The translations under genes and the position numbers were made by a program. 64,000 bases of DNA, taken from positions 248,001-312,000 of the forward strand of contig NZ_BJYM01000002.1 in the NCBI RefSeq assembly GCF_007991515.1, written 5' to 3'. The notes under the pieces are model-generated. The model saw only the letters and a program-made list of their open reading frames with translations. It searched no databases and had not been told where the DNA came from. Source of the stretch: Oceanobacillus sojae. GTDB lineage: Bacteria; Bacillota; Bacilli; Bacillales; Amphibacillaceae. Of the stretch, positions 45,086-54,351 are shown piece after piece; the first letter of the stretch is position 1, and each line of letters starts with the position of its first letter.

Positions 45086-45685
45086 TTAATATACTTTATA
45101 AGCCTGCCCTGTTTGCGCACCAAAAACGCTTTTCCTGTAAGCCAAACCAATCCGTTTGGAAGAAACAGGCTCAAATCCTTGGAACAGCTTACCATACTTT
45201 TCTTTTGATTTCTCAAGCATAGACGGGCTGACATGATTAATCCGGATTCCACGCGGCATTTCAATCGCTGCTGATTTCACAAACGCTGATACACCGCCAT
45301 TGGCCATCGCAGAAGAGGATGCTGTTTTCAATGGATCATCCATTAAGACACCGGTTGTCAGGGTAATACTTCCATTATCCTTCAGATAGTGCAGACCGAT
45401 TAATACTAGATTTACCTGCCCTAACTGTTTACTATTTACAGCAATCATATTTTGCTCCGGAGTCAGCTCATCCACCGTTGCAAAGTGTGCTGAACCAGCT
45501 GCACAAATAATAGCATCTACCTGACCTGTCTTTTCAAAAAGTGCATTTATACTCTCTTCGGAGGTGATGTCTACTGGATAGTCAGAAGAATTTCGGCTGG
45601 CTCGAATAAATTCCGCATCATCCTTCAGCTCTTCATATACAACTTCTCCGATTGATCCTGTTGCTCCGACTAATAGTATTTTCAT
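45086..45685 (-). CDS. Atypical short-chain dehydrogenase-fold protein (Lin1944-like)
   Basis: A 199-residue protein with the SDR cofactor loop GATGSIG (8-14) and a Rossmann fold, but without the catalytic pair: aligning SSAMANGGVSAFVKSAAIE with the usual YxxxK helix places Ser and Asn at the Tyr and Lys positions. This absence is characteristic of the Lin1944-like SDR subgroup, whose function is undefined. It may bind nucleotide without acting as a dehydrogenase, or use another mechanism. Shorter than classical SDRs (about 250 residues). Single gene with a start near AGGAGAGGC. Confidence 0.8.
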   Translation of the reverse strand: MKILLVGATGSIGEVVYEELKDDAEFIRASRNSSDYPVDITSEESINALFEKTGQVDAIICAAGSAHFATVDELTPEQNMIAVNSKQLGQVNLVLIGLHYLKDNGSITLTTGVLMDDPLKTASSSAMANGGVSAFVKSAAIEMPRGIRINHVSPSMLEKSKEKYGKLFQGFEPVSSKRIGLAYRKSVFGAQTGQAYKVY

Positions 45686-45811
45686 ATTCTGCCTCTCCTC
45701 ATTTCTGAAAAATTTTATATATTTTCTTTGCTTCAGTATCTCATGAATTTTATAAAATGCATAAATTCCAGCTCATCACATTTTTTTGAAAATGACATAG
45801 GTAGTTAATTA

Positions 45812-45837
45812 GAAAAGCCACTGTAAATACAGTGACT
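45812..45837 (-). terminator. Terminator of mmsA
   Basis: CACTGT / ACAGTG stem with a short loop, followed on the minus strand by GGCTTTTCT, directly after the mmsA stop. Confidence 0.65.
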
Positions 45838-45847
45838 TCCTTTTACC

Positions 45848-47308
45848 TTAAACCCATTTGGTTGTGATAACTTTCTTTCTTGTATAGAAATGTAATCCAT
45901 CTTTTCCGTTGGCATGTAAATCTCCATAGAAGGAATCCTTCCATCCAGAAAAAGGGAAAAACGCCATTGGTGCCGGGACCCCAATATTAACTCCAAGCAT
46001 TCCAGCATGAATCTTTTCCCGAAATTGACGGACACTTCCCCCATCTCTTGTAAAGATACATGCTCCATTAGCAAAGTGGGATTTATTGGCCAACCCAATT
46101 GCTTCACTTAAATTCTTCACACGAGCAATAGATAAAACCGGAGCAAAAATTTCATCCTGCCATATTTTCATTTCCGAAGTAACATGATCAAAGATAGTTG
46201 GACCGACAAAATAGCCTTTTTGTTTCACAGCCTCATCTTCACGGCCATCCCGTACCAGGCTTGCTCCCTCTTTTTTACCCGCTTCAATATATTTTAATGT
46301 ACGCTCCTTATGCTTATCACGTATTACCGGCCCAAGGAAAATTCCTTCATCTAAACCATTGCCAATTTTAATTTCATTAGCTTTTTGTGTCAAAAGCTCA
46401 ATAAATTCATCTGCAATGCTCTCCTCAACAGCTACTACAGAAGCTGCCATACAACGCTCTCCAGCTGAACCAAATGCAGCGTTCATAATTTGTGTGGTTG
46501 CATTATCAAGATTGGCATCATGTAACACAATGGAATGATTCTTTGCACCTGCCAGAGCCTGCACCCGCTTTAAATTATTTGTACCGCGTTTATAAACATA
46601 TTCTGCTACCGGCTGCGATCCGACAAATGATATTCCTGCTACTTGCGGATGATCTAATATTCCATTTACAACATTATGTGCGCCATGAACGATATTAAAC
46701 ACGCCGCTCGGAAGGCCGGCTTCTTCCAGCAATTCGGCTAAACGATTCGCAAGCAGCGGTGTACGTTCAGAAGGCTTCATAACAAATGTATTCCCAGTAG
46801 CAATCGCCATTGGAAACATCCAGCATGGGACCATCATCGGAAAATTAAAAGGTGTAATTCCTCCAATGACTCCAATTGGATAACGATATATCCCGGACTC
46901 TAAGTCCGTAGCAATCGAAGCAAGCTGCTCCCCCATCATCAATGATGGTGCTCCTGTCGCAAATTCTACATTTTCAATTCCTCTCTGCACCTCTCCGTAT
47001 GCTTCTGGAAAGTTTTTACCATTTTCAAGGGTAATCAGCTTTGCCAGATCATTATGATTCTCTACCAGGAGCTGCTGATATTTAAATAGAATCCGTGCAC
47101 GTTTTGGTACGGGGATTTCCTTCCACGTTTCAAATGCTTCTGCTGCTGTTTCTATTGCATGATTTATGTCCTCTAAAGAGGATAGCGGCACATAAGCAAG
47201 CACTTCTCCAGTTGCCGGATTAACTACCGCTTCTGTTTTTACTGTATTCGCTTCAATCCATTTTCCGCCTACATAATTTTTCAATGCTTTTATTGCTTTT
47301 TGTGCCAA
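45848..47308 (-). CDS. mmsA: CoA-acylating methylmalonate-semialdehyde dehydrogenase
   Basis: A 486-residue aldehyde dehydrogenase of the MmsA/IolA branch that converts (methyl)malonate semialdehyde, NAD+ and CoA to propionyl- or acetyl-CoA, NADH and CO2. Catalytic Cys286 lies in GSAGERCMA, the cofactor region shows [14 protein letters not shown], and [20 protein letters not shown] is specific to this branch. The start is TTG 47308, which follows AGGAGG by 8 bases and gives the family length; the frame opens further upstream at 47344 without a site. Here it stands alone, not within an inositol operon, so valine, beta-alanine or pyrimidine degradation is equally possible. The omega-aminotransferase at 31504 could feed it. 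Confidence 0.9.
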   Translation of the reverse strand: MAQKAIKALKNYVGGKWIEANTVKTEAVVNPATGEVLAYVPLSSLEDINHAIETAAEAFETWKEIPVPKRARILFKYQQLLVENHNDLAKLITLENGKNFPEAYGEVQRGIENVEFATGAPSLMMGEQLASIATDLESGIYRYPIGVIGGITPFNFPMMVPCWMFPMAIATGNTFVMKPSERTPLLANRLAELLEEAGLPSGVFNIVHGAHNVVNGILDHPQVAGISFVGSQPVAEYVYKRGTNNLKRVQALAGAKNHSIVLHDANLDNATTQIMNAAFGSAGERCMAASVVAVEESIADEFIELLTQKANEIKIGNGLDEGIFLGPVIRDKHKERTLKYIEAGKKEGASLVRDGREDEAVKQKGYFVGPTIFDHVTSEMKIWQDEIFAPVLSIARVKNLSEAIGLANKSHFANGACIFTRDGGSVRQFREKIHAGMLGVNIGVPAPMAFFPFSGWKDSFYGDLHANGKDGLHFYTRKKVITTKWV

Positions 47309-47408
47309 TGAAATAACCTCCTGTAATAGTTCTTTATAAAGCAAGTTTACCAGTAATAATTATGATGCCTCGAACAATAATATTTATAAGGAAAACTGCT
47401 CTATACTC

Positions 47409-47552
47409 CTAGATGTGTGTCTCTCCAGAAATAGCTTTTACCTTTGTAACAGCAGCAATTCCTTTAAGCAGGAGTGAACTGAAATCGCCGGATGCCATCT
47501 CTAAATAACGGTAATGCCCAGGAATATACAATCTGATTTCATGAACTGGCAT
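47409..47552 (-). pseudogene. Possible 47-codon gene remnant
   Basis: Minus-strand frame MPVHEIRLYIPGHYRYLEMA continuing SGDFSSLLLKGIAAVTKVKA and ending ISGETHI-stop. The composition is protein-like, but no ribosome binding site precedes the ATG and a stop lies seven codons upstream. It resembles the C-terminal tail of a larger lost gene; family not recognised. Confidence 0.3.
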
Positions 47553-47716
47553 GCATCCATAGCTTTTTATTTAATTACATCATAAGTTTATCGAAAATTC
47601 AGTAAGGTAGCAAGGAACTCAAGTACAATTTCATAGCAAGACTGGTAATTTCTTTCATTCTTAGAATTTGGGACTACTATGCAAAGACTCTAGTATCTCT
47701 TAAACTAACTCACAAA

Positions 47717-47765
47717 AAACATCCTCTTTTTTTGATGCTGATAACATTCAAAAAAGAGGATGTTT
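47717..47765 (-). terminator. Terminator of iadA-nhaC operon
   Basis: AAACATCCTCTTTTTTTGA (47717-47735) pairs with TCAAAAAAGAGGATGTTT (47748-47765) with one bulged base, then TTTTTG on the minus strand. Confidence 0.8.
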
Positions 47766-47779
47766 CTGGTAAGATTTAT

Positions 47780-49225
47780 TTACTGTTCCGGTTTAACTTC
47801 TGTAGTTTCTTCAGAATCCTCATCCGGTATTTTCGCGATGCCGATACCTGTATATCCTAAAATAATCGCAAAAATAAATCCTGTATAGCATAATACAGCC
47901 CATGGTGCATAACTCAGTGTAGAAACGCCCAGTGTTCCGGCCATAAACACCCCTGCTGATGACCAAGGGATAAGCGGTACTACAACAGTACCAGAGTCCT
48001 CTAAAGTACGGGATAAGTTTTTCGCCTGTAATTTCTTTTTCTTATACGTATCTTTGAAAATTTCCCCGGGTACGATAATAGAAAGATATGAATTCCCTGT
48101 AACCAAGGCCATCGTAATACAAGAAAGTACCGTAGTCAGAATTAAATCCCCTGTTCGTTTAACCACTTTCATCAATGTTTGGATAATCACTTCAAGTGAT
48201 CCTGATTTAGCGATAATACCAGCAAAGATAAAAGCAGAAAAGGCAATTAAAACGACCCCGGTCATTGATTGCATACCGCCTTGATGCACCAGGCTAAGTA
48301 CTTCAGGGATAACTGAATCAGGATCAAAATTTGCTCGATTCACCATGGCTACATCAAATCCTGAAACCGTAGATGCAAATACGTCACCAGCACTGAATCC
48401 TTGCATGAAAATCCCTAAAATTGCTGCAACAGCAGATGAAAAGATAATCATCGGAAGTGTAGGCTTTTTCCGGATGGCTCCATATAAAATAATTATCGGT
48501 GGAAGCAGCAGCAAAATATTCCAATCGAACATTTCTGTGAGTGTTTGCAGCATCGTATTCATTGTTTCAGGTGTTGCTGCATTACCGGAAGATAAATGAA
48601 GACCGGCAAAAAAGTATACAATCATACTCAGAATGGCTGCCGGGACTGTAGTCCAAAGCATATGACGAATATGCTCGTACAATTCACTTCCGGCGGCTAT
48701 CGGCGCAATATTGGTTGTATCTGAAAGCGGAGATAATTTATCTCCAAAATATGCTCCAGCAACAACTGCGCCTGCAGTTGCAGGCAGACTCGCTCCAAGC
48801 CCAGTTGCAATCCCCATTAATGCCACACCGACAGTACCTGCCGATCCCCATGATGTTCCTGTAACAATAGAAATAATCGCCGAAACTACAAACGCAATCA
48901 GGACAATAAAAGTTGGATCAATTATTTTTAAGCCATAGTAAATCATCATCGGAATCGTACCGGCAATCATCCACGTCCCAATCAATATTCCAATTGAAAT
49001 CAGAATTAGGATGGCAGGCATTGCCTGCTTTATTTTTTCTTGAATACCTTCCATCATTTCGTCCCATGTATATCCTAATCGCCATGCAATAAACCCTGCA
49101 TATACAGAAGCTAAAATCAACAGAGGTTCCGGACTGAAGCCATACACACCAAAACCGATAGCAAGTAACAGCAGCATCACGACAATAGGCGAAAAAGCTT
49201 CAAATAAATTGGGTTGTTTTCTCAT
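47780..49225 (-). CDS. nhaC: Na+/H+ antiporter NhaC
   Basis: A 481-residue antiporter with about 12 membrane segments and the conserved NhaC blocks TGTSWGSAGTVGVALMGI and GAYFGDKLSPLSDTTNIAP plus SGTVVVPLIPWSSAGVFMAG. It exchanges Na+ (or with relatives, malate/lactate and Na+) for protons. ATG 49225 follows AGGAAGG by about 9 bases; the frame opens at 49249. It begins 42 bases after iadA on the same strand, so both appear driven from the sigma-54 promoter at 50512-50529. This pairing suggests it may carry the amino acid or dipeptide handled by IadA, rather than serve pH control; that is inference. Confidence 0.88.
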   Translation of the reverse strand: MRKQPNLFEAFSPIVVMLLLLAIGFGVYGFSPEPLLILASVYAGFIAWRLGYTWDEMMEGIQEKIKQAMPAILILISIGILIGTWMIAGTIPMMIYYGLKIIDPTFIVLIAFVVSAIISIVTGTSWGSAGTVGVALMGIATGLGASLPATAGAVVAGAYFGDKLSPLSDTTNIAPIAAGSELYEHIRHMLWTTVPAAILSMIVYFFAGLHLSSGNAATPETMNTMLQTLTEMFDWNILLLLPPIIILYGAIRKKPTLPMIIFSSAVAAILGIFMQGFSAGDVFASTVSGFDVAMVNRANFDPDSVIPEVLSLVHQGGMQSMTGVVLIAFSAFIFAGIIAKSGSLEVIIQTLMKVVKRTGDLILTTVLSCITMALVTGNSYLSIIVPGEIFKDTYKKKKLQAKNLSRTLEDSGTVVVPLIPWSSAGVFMAGTLGVSTLSYAPWAVLCYTGFIFAIILGYTGIGIAKIPDEDSEETTEVKPEQ

Positions 49226-49267
49226 CTGTGAAATCCTTCCTCTCTTCATCTGTCAGTATAAATTTCT

Positions 49268-50419
49268 TTATTTTTCAAAGGTTCCTTTTACAAGAAGCTT
49301 TTTATTTTCCAGCATGTGACGTCCTTTCGCAAATACATGCTCAAGCGCCAGCGTTTCTTTATCTAAAATAAGTACATCAGCATCTTTACCTTCCTGGATG
49401 CCGCCTTTATTATTCAATTTCAATGCTTCTGCCGTATTACTCGTTACAAGCGGAAGAATTTCTTCTATAGACAGTGCTTGGTTTTTCACAGCGGCAATGA
49501 CTTGCTGGTACAACGTCTGGGTACTCGCTACTCCAAAGCCAATCATTTTTCCTGCTTCATCAAATTTCGGCAGACTGCCATTTCCATCTGAAGAAATCGT
49601 TAAATGCTGCATATCGCCACCATTCTTCTTATAGTACGCAACCCACTCACCTGTTTCATCATCAGCAGTGATATCCACATAGCTGCCTTTGTTTGCCAGA
49701 CGTATTGCATCATCCAGCAGCTCCTGACTACGGGTAATATGTGTAGCATAAAGATTCGAAGCAGGAAGCTCATACTCCTCTAAAAGCTGGTGCAGGAGTG
49801 ATAAATATTCCTTCCCGGGACCAGTGTGAAAATGCGTTACTCCTGCTTTCCCACTGAGCATACCGCCTACACGGGCTTCTCCTACTATTTTAGCCAGCTC
49901 ATGCAGGGAAGGCTGTCCGGAGCGGGAATCAGAAATAGCAATCTCAGCAGCTCCAATAATTTTATCAAACAGAATAATATCTTCCTTGACACTTGACGTT
50001 ATTGTCGTTGTAGGAACCGCATAGTTTCCTGTATAAATAAATGTTGTCATTCCTTCCTCTTCCAGTCCACGAGCTTTTGCGAGAAGGGAAGTCATATGAC
50101 GGGTTGTCCCATCTGTACCTAAAAGACCGACAACCGTTGTAATTCCAGACTGAATCATATCGCTCAGCTGTATTTCCGGGGTCCGGGTCGCAAAGCCCCC
50201 TTCTCCGCCTCCGCCAATTAAATGAACATGCGGATCAATAAAACCCGGCACAGCATAAGCGCCGTCAGCATCTACTATTTTATAGTCAATACCTAATCCT
50301 TTTACCGCTTCCTCATCCACTTCTCCTATTTTGGCAATTCTTTGATCAACCAATAAAATAGATGCTTTCCCTAATGACTCGGGAGCATAAACTTCTGCAT
50401 TTTTAATTAATGTAATCAT
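49268..50419 (-). CDS. iadA: Beta-aspartyl (isoaspartyl) dipeptidase
   Basis: A 383-residue metal-dependent amidohydrolase that splits isoaspartyl dipeptides arising from damaged proteins. Metal ligands are visible at HVH (His64, His66) in GFIDPHVHLIGGGGEGG, and the family-specific GNYAVPTTTITSSVKEDI, ISDSRSGQPS, GVTHFHTGPG and SSDGNGSLP blocks are all present. ATG 50419 follows GGAGGTCAG; the frame opens 15 bases earlier. First gene behind a perfect sigma-54 type promoter, under the activator encoded just upstream at 50624-52660, and followed by nhaC. Confidence 0.92.
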   Translation of the reverse strand: MITLIKNAEVYAPESLGKASILLVDQRIAKIGEVDEEAVKGLGIDYKIVDADGAYAVPGFIDPHVHLIGGGGEGGFATRTPEIQLSDMIQSGITTVVGLLGTDGTTRHMTSLLAKARGLEEEGMTTFIYTGNYAVPTTTITSSVKEDIILFDKIIGAAEIAISDSRSGQPSLHELAKIVGEARVGGMLSGKAGVTHFHTGPGKEYLSLLHQLLEEYELPASNLYATHITRSQELLDDAIRLANKGSYVDITADDETGEWVAYYKKNGGDMQHLTISSDGNGSLPKFDEAGKMIGFGVASTQTLYQQVIAAVKNQALSIEEILPLVTSNTAEALKLNNKGGIQEGKDADVLILDKETLALEHVFAKGRHMLENKKLLVKGTFEK

Positions 50420-50511
50420 ACATCTGACCTCCATTTGCTAAATAATACTTATTTTCTGAAAAAACATTTAACAGAAGCTCTGCTTCTAAATAAAACGCTA
50501 TAAGGTACCTC

Positions 50512-50529
50512 ATGCAAAAAACATGCCAA
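50512..50529 (-). promoter_or_regulatory. Sigma-54 (-24/-12) promoter of iadA-nhaC
   Basis: Minus strand TTGGCATG-TTTT-TTGCAT: GG and GC separated by exactly 10 bases, matching the TGGCAC-N5-TTGC consensus with one change. It lies 93 bases before the iadA start codon, next to a sigma-54 activator gene. Confidence 0.85.
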
Positions 50530-50552
50530 TAAATTATAAAGCTTCAAGCAGC

Positions 50553-50567
50553 TGTTTTTCAAAAACA
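50553..50567. promoter_or_regulatory. Candidate enhancer palindrome for sigma-54 activator
   Basis: TGTTTTTCAAAAACA, a perfect 7-bp inverted repeat around a central base, 24 bases upstream of the -24 element. A plausible but unusually close activator site. Confidence 0.35.
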
Positions 50568-50572
50568 AGGCA

Positions 50573-50625
50573 AAATTTAGGAGTGTTTATAGGACCAAAA
50601 CAACCCTATAAACACTCCTAAATTT
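50573..50625 (-). terminator. Terminator of sigma-54 activator gene
   Basis: Perfect 21-bp stem (50573-50593 with 50605-50625), 11-base loop. It overlaps the stop codon at 50624 and separates the activator gene from iadA. Confidence 0.8.
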
Positions 50626-52660
50626 AAATAAGTTTTATCATTTTTGCTCCGAGCTCCGTTATTCTTGTTCCCTGCTTTTTTATTCCAGTTTCTATTAAAC
50701 CGTATTTTTTAAGCACTTCCAATTTTGTACGCAGTCTACTTTCAGAAATTTTATCAGAAAGCATTGCCTGTAATGTTGAACGGCCAATACCTGTATTCTC
50801 GTTCTCTGTAATAGATAAGCATTCTAGAATATTCTTAAAAAGATTTATATCTCCTGAGTGCTTAAGCAGTCTGATTATTTTATCCGTCTGGACATCTGTA
50901 AACAGATTATCCTTCATTTTGGATGGTAAATCAGCCAGACTCACTTCCGGCCCGTTCACAATAACTGACAAATAAGTAACCAGACTTTCCAATTCCCGGA
51001 TATTTCCCGGCCATCTATAAGAGGAAAGCTGCTCCATAACATCCGATGGAAAGTTCAACTGGCTATTTTTCTGTGCTAAGAAATACTTTATTAAATCTGG
51101 AATATCTTCCCTTCTTTCGGATAAAGAAGGTATCCTTAATGGCAATTGGTTTAAACGGTAAAACAAGTCATCACGGAACTCTCCATTTCTGACCATCTCC
51201 TCTAAGTTTTTATTAGTTGCAGCAATAATCCGGACGTTAATTGGGATAACTTTATTTCCTCCGACCCGCATCACCTGTCTTTCCTGCAATACCCTTAAAA
51301 TAGCAGCTTGAATTTTCAGTGGCGCGTCCCCTATTTCATCCAGGAAAATTGTCCCGTTTTGCGCTAACTCAAAAAGGCCAGCTTTCCCACCTTTTCTTGC
51401 TCCTGTAAAAGCTCCTTCCTCATAGCCGAATAATTCACTTTCTGCGAGCGATTCGGAAATCCCTGCGAAGTTTACTGCCACAAAAGGACCTTTGTTTCTG
51501 GAAGAATACTCGTGAATAGATTGTGCAAAAATCTCTTTTCCTGTTCCGCTTTCTCCGGTGATTAGTATGGTATAGTCACTTCTGGCTAACCTTTTCGCTA
51601 TATGCTGTGTCTCCGTAATCATATGGCCGTTGCCAATGTTGTCATCAAAGGAATACTTTGTGGTTAATCCTGTTTGCAGCTTCTTTTTCCTTATCTCCTG
51701 CTCCATCCGTTCTACATGCGTTACATCCTGAAAAACAAGAACAATTCCCGAAAAAGCCTCATCAAGCAAAATCGGATTTAGCGTAACTAATAGGTTCATT
51801 CCATGTACTTGAATCAGTTGCCTGGGAATTGGCTGTTTTGTCTCCATAACTTTATCAATTTGAAATTCATGTAACACATCCGCATAGTGCTTATGTAAGA
51901 CATCCTGTCCGTCTATTCCTAAAATATTGCCCGCTTCTTCATTAAATAAAGAAACATGTCCTCCACTGTCAATAAAAACAACACCATCCTGAACAGCATT
52001 GAGAACAGCTTGCAAACTGGAGTTAATATAATTCTCGTTTCGGACAGAATTAGCAAGCTCTCTGCCAATTCGAGCAAAATTTTTCACATAGCCCATCGTT
52101 ATATGATGAGCATGATCAAAATTACACTTAAGAATTTTTGAAATATCAAAAAGTGTACTCAGATCAAGACGTCTGTTTCCTAAATCGATAACTGCTTCCA
52201 GCTCTGCCGGGACAAGGTTTGCTAATCCATGTGTAATCGCCACATCAATGCCTTTCATATCAGGAGGATTCTCCATATCAGGGGAGTACGCGTAAAAGTC
52301 TAAGTAGTCAAAGCCCAAATACTTCAGCATCGTTACAGATTCATAAGCAATAGCCTCATCATTGCTGACAAGCAGACATCGTGTCGCTTTAGGCAATTCA
52401 AATAATTTTTCCAGCTTTTTAAAATCAATAGATCGATTGGCAATCAGCATAGGTGCCTTTGTCTTCTCAAAATCAATAAAATCCTCAACCAGGCTATCCG
52501 GGGCCGAAGACAGGATTAAATCCACATCCTCCAGATGAACCGGTAAAAAATGATTGCTGCGCAGCCGGATTTCATTTCCGAAAACCTCCCGGATATTATC
52601 GCGAAACGTATAATAAAGATCAATTTCCTTGGTGAGTATCAGAATAACCGGGTTACTCAT
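50624..52660 (-). CDS. Sigma-54 interaction (bacterial enhancer-binding) regulator
   Basis: A 678-residue activator. The N-terminal 210 residues form an effector domain of PrpR-like type; a PAS domain follows (about 215-325, NAVQDGVVFIDSGGHVSLFN). The AAA+ domain shows Walker A GESGTGKE, the sigma-54 contact loop GYEEGAFTGA and Walker B GTIFLDEIGD; the C-terminus is a winged-helix-like region (GRSTLQAMLSDKISESRLRT), not the usual Fis helix. It hydrolyses ATP to open promoters held by sigma-54 RNA polymerase. Target: almost certainly the iadA-nhaC promoter immediately downstream. GGAGTGAACACC precedes the ATG. Confidence 0.9.
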   Translation of the reverse strand: MSNPVILILTKEIDLYYTFRDNIREVFGNEIRLRSNHFLPVHLEDVDLILSSAPDSLVEDFIDFEKTKAPMLIANRSIDFKKLEKLFELPKATRCLLVSNDEAIAYESVTMLKYLGFDYLDFYAYSPDMENPPDMKGIDVAITHGLANLVPAELEAVIDLGNRRLDLSTLFDISKILKCNFDHAHHITMGYVKNFARIGRELANSVRNENYINSSLQAVLNAVQDGVVFIDSGGHVSLFNEEAGNILGIDGQDVLHKHYADVLHEFQIDKVMETKQPIPRQLIQVHGMNLLVTLNPILLDEAFSGIVLVFQDVTHVERMEQEIRKKKLQTGLTTKYSFDDNIGNGHMITETQHIAKRLARSDYTILITGESGTGKEIFAQSIHEYSSRNKGPFVAVNFAGISESLAESELFGYEEGAFTGARKGGKAGLFELAQNGTIFLDEIGDAPLKIQAAILRVLQERQVMRVGGNKVIPINVRIIAATNKNLEEMVRNGEFRDDLFYRLNQLPLRIPSLSERREDIPDLIKYFLAQKNSQLNFPSDVMEQLSSYRWPGNIRELESLVTYLSVIVNGPEVSLADLPSKMKDNLFTDVQTDKIIRLLKHSGDINLFKNILECLSITENENTGIGRSTLQAMLSDKISESRLRTKLEVLKKYGLIETGIKKQGTRITELGAKMIKLI

Positions 52661-52719
52661 AGGTGTTCACTCCAATCAGATATTGCGGTAATTAAATAGT
52701 AAAAAAATCTTTGAACCAA

Positions 52720-53316
52720 TTAGGTTATATAGATCAGTAAAATTAAAAAGAAGAGAAAGGTCTCCAAGTTAGTTACATAAACATTCGGTTTTACTTTAGC
52801 AAATAGCTTTACGGGGGTTACTAAGATATTATTCAGAATCAGAAATAAATAATAAACGCCAAATAAACTAAATAAAATCATAAGGCATCCCATCACATAT
52901 TCTCCATTATTCCAAAAACCAATCGCTAAAAATAATGCCCATATACTTTTAAAAACATTCGCAAAAGCTTCAAATGGGTCAGACAGTGTTGCCATCATAT
53001 ATTTACTCTCTTTATCAGTAATTGCCTGTCCGGTATTATTCTTTACGATATATGTAATATGACCCGTTTGAAGAACCATTGTAATAATCAGCATAAACAA
53101 ATAGATAAATCCAAAAATAATCCCTATTTGCAGATAGTCAAAATCCAGCAACTGATTTAAAACTAAAGGAACAGGAAGCCAAAAGGCATACATCCATGCC
53201 AATAAAAAATGGATAAAAGCAAATTCGTTATTTTTGGCCATTTTCGGAAATATAAATGCAGTTATAAGAAATAATATAATACCTGACCAGCCTAATATAA
53301 TTGTAGAAATGATCAT
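52720..53316 (-). CDS. Hypothetical six-TM membrane protein
   Basis: A 198-residue integral membrane protein with about six hydrophobic segments (about 2-22, 36-55, 63-83, 118-135, 140-160, 183-198) and a soluble loop in the middle (VKNNTGQAITDKESKYMMAT). AAGGGG lies before the ATG. No family was recognised. It lies directly upstream of, and in the same direction as, the sigma-54 activator but is separated by 59 bases. Confidence 0.6.
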   Translation of the reverse strand: MIISTIILGWSGIILFLITAFIFPKMAKNNEFAFIHFLLAWMYAFWLPVPLVLNQLLDFDYLQIGIIFGFIYLFMLIITMVLQTGHITYIVKNNTGQAITDKESKYMMATLSDPFEAFANVFKSIWALFLAIGFWNNGEYVMGCLMILFSLFGVYYLFLILNNILVTPVKLFAKVKPNVYVTNLETFLFFLILLIYIT

Positions 53317-53346
53317 TTTGTTTCCCCTTTTAGGTTGATGAATTTT

Positions 53347-54098
53347 TTATTTATACTTTTTCGCAAGTATCGTAAATTCCCAAGGTATATCCTCGCCACC
53401 CCAGCCGCGGTGTTCATCAAATTTTTTAAGCTGAAAACCGGAGCCGATAACAGCATTAATAATGTCACTTAATGTATATAAACGGACAGATACACTGGGA
53501 AAATCAGTCTGCTCAGCTTCATCAAAAAATCTTTATAAGCTAAGTCACCTAATTGGAGATGCTTATTCTCAAAGTAACTTATCTTTTTACTATCAGCCAA
53601 GACACATTTTCTTAACGGATGAAAATCACTCAAAATCATTTTCCCATCCGTTTTTAAAAGTGCGTAAAGTATGCTCATCAATTTTTCAATATCATCAAAA
53701 TAATGCAAAATCCCGCCCTCCAGATATAGTACGTCAAAATAGTTCTGATACGCAGATAAGTCAATTTCATAAATATCCGTCACAATATAATCAATATTGG
53801 TTTTGGCATATCTTGCAAGCTCCAAGGCATACTGCTTATTTTCTTTTGAGATATCAAATACAGTAACGTCTGCGCCTAGTAAAGCAATTGGAACTGCTTT
53901 TCTGCCATTAGATCCGCAGAGATTGGCAGCCTTCTTCCCCTCTATATGCTTAAAATAATCCTTATGCTTCTTCAATTGAGCAATCGGATTCTCCACTATC
54001 TGTCCAGCTAATTTTTGAGGCGTTCCATATCTTTTATTCCAATACTCATAAGCTCTATACTCCCAGGCAATTTTATTTCTTTTACTTTGTTCATTCAT
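53347..54098 (-). pseudogene. SAM-dependent methyltransferase, frameshifted
   Basis: The N-terminal 195 or so residues carry a class I methyltransferase domain (AANLCGSNGRKAVPIALLGA as SAM-binding loop, VTVFDISKEN, DVLYLEGGILHYFDD). At a run of six A (53524-53529 on the plus strand) the frame breaks and the listed frame ends in an unrelated tail. Inserting one base there continues the protein as FFDEAEQTDFPSVSVRLYTL, then SDIINAVIGSGFQLKKFDEH and PWEFTILAKKYK to the stop at 53347-53349. The tail matches normal methyltransferase endings. Substrate unknown. Either a real frameshift or a homopolymer sequencing error. Confidence 0.8.
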
Positions 54099-54298
54099 TT
54101 TTCTCCCTCTAAAACATAGGAATTTTATTTGTAATAAGGTTTCAATCTGCTTTCATTTTATATATTCTTTTAATCGTATCAAAGTTTTTAACGGATTTAT
54201 CGCATAATAGCTGACAATCGTTGAAATACGGTAATGCTGCTATATATAATACCACTCTGGCAATTATATATTTTATTTTACTAAACTTGAAATAAATC

Positions 54299-54324
54299 TG
54301 TAACTTTTTTTAATTTGAAACGTG
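54299..54324 (+). promoter_or_regulatory. ECF sigma-type promoter of sigM operon
   Basis: TGTAAC (54299-54304), exactly 16 bases, CGTG (54321-54324), fitting the AAC-N16-CGT pattern recognised by Bacillus ECF sigma factors. It lies 27 bases before the sigma gene, suggesting autoregulation. Confidence 0.6.
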
Positions 54325-54351
54325 TTATGTGTAGATGGAAAGGAGGAACAC

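Larger units (their letters stand above)
47309..47779. other. Intergenic region upstream of mmsA
   Basis: 471 bases containing a 47-codon coding-like minus-strand remnant (47409-47552) and the nhaC terminator (47717-47765). No clear promoter pair was identified for mmsA. Confidence 0.4.
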
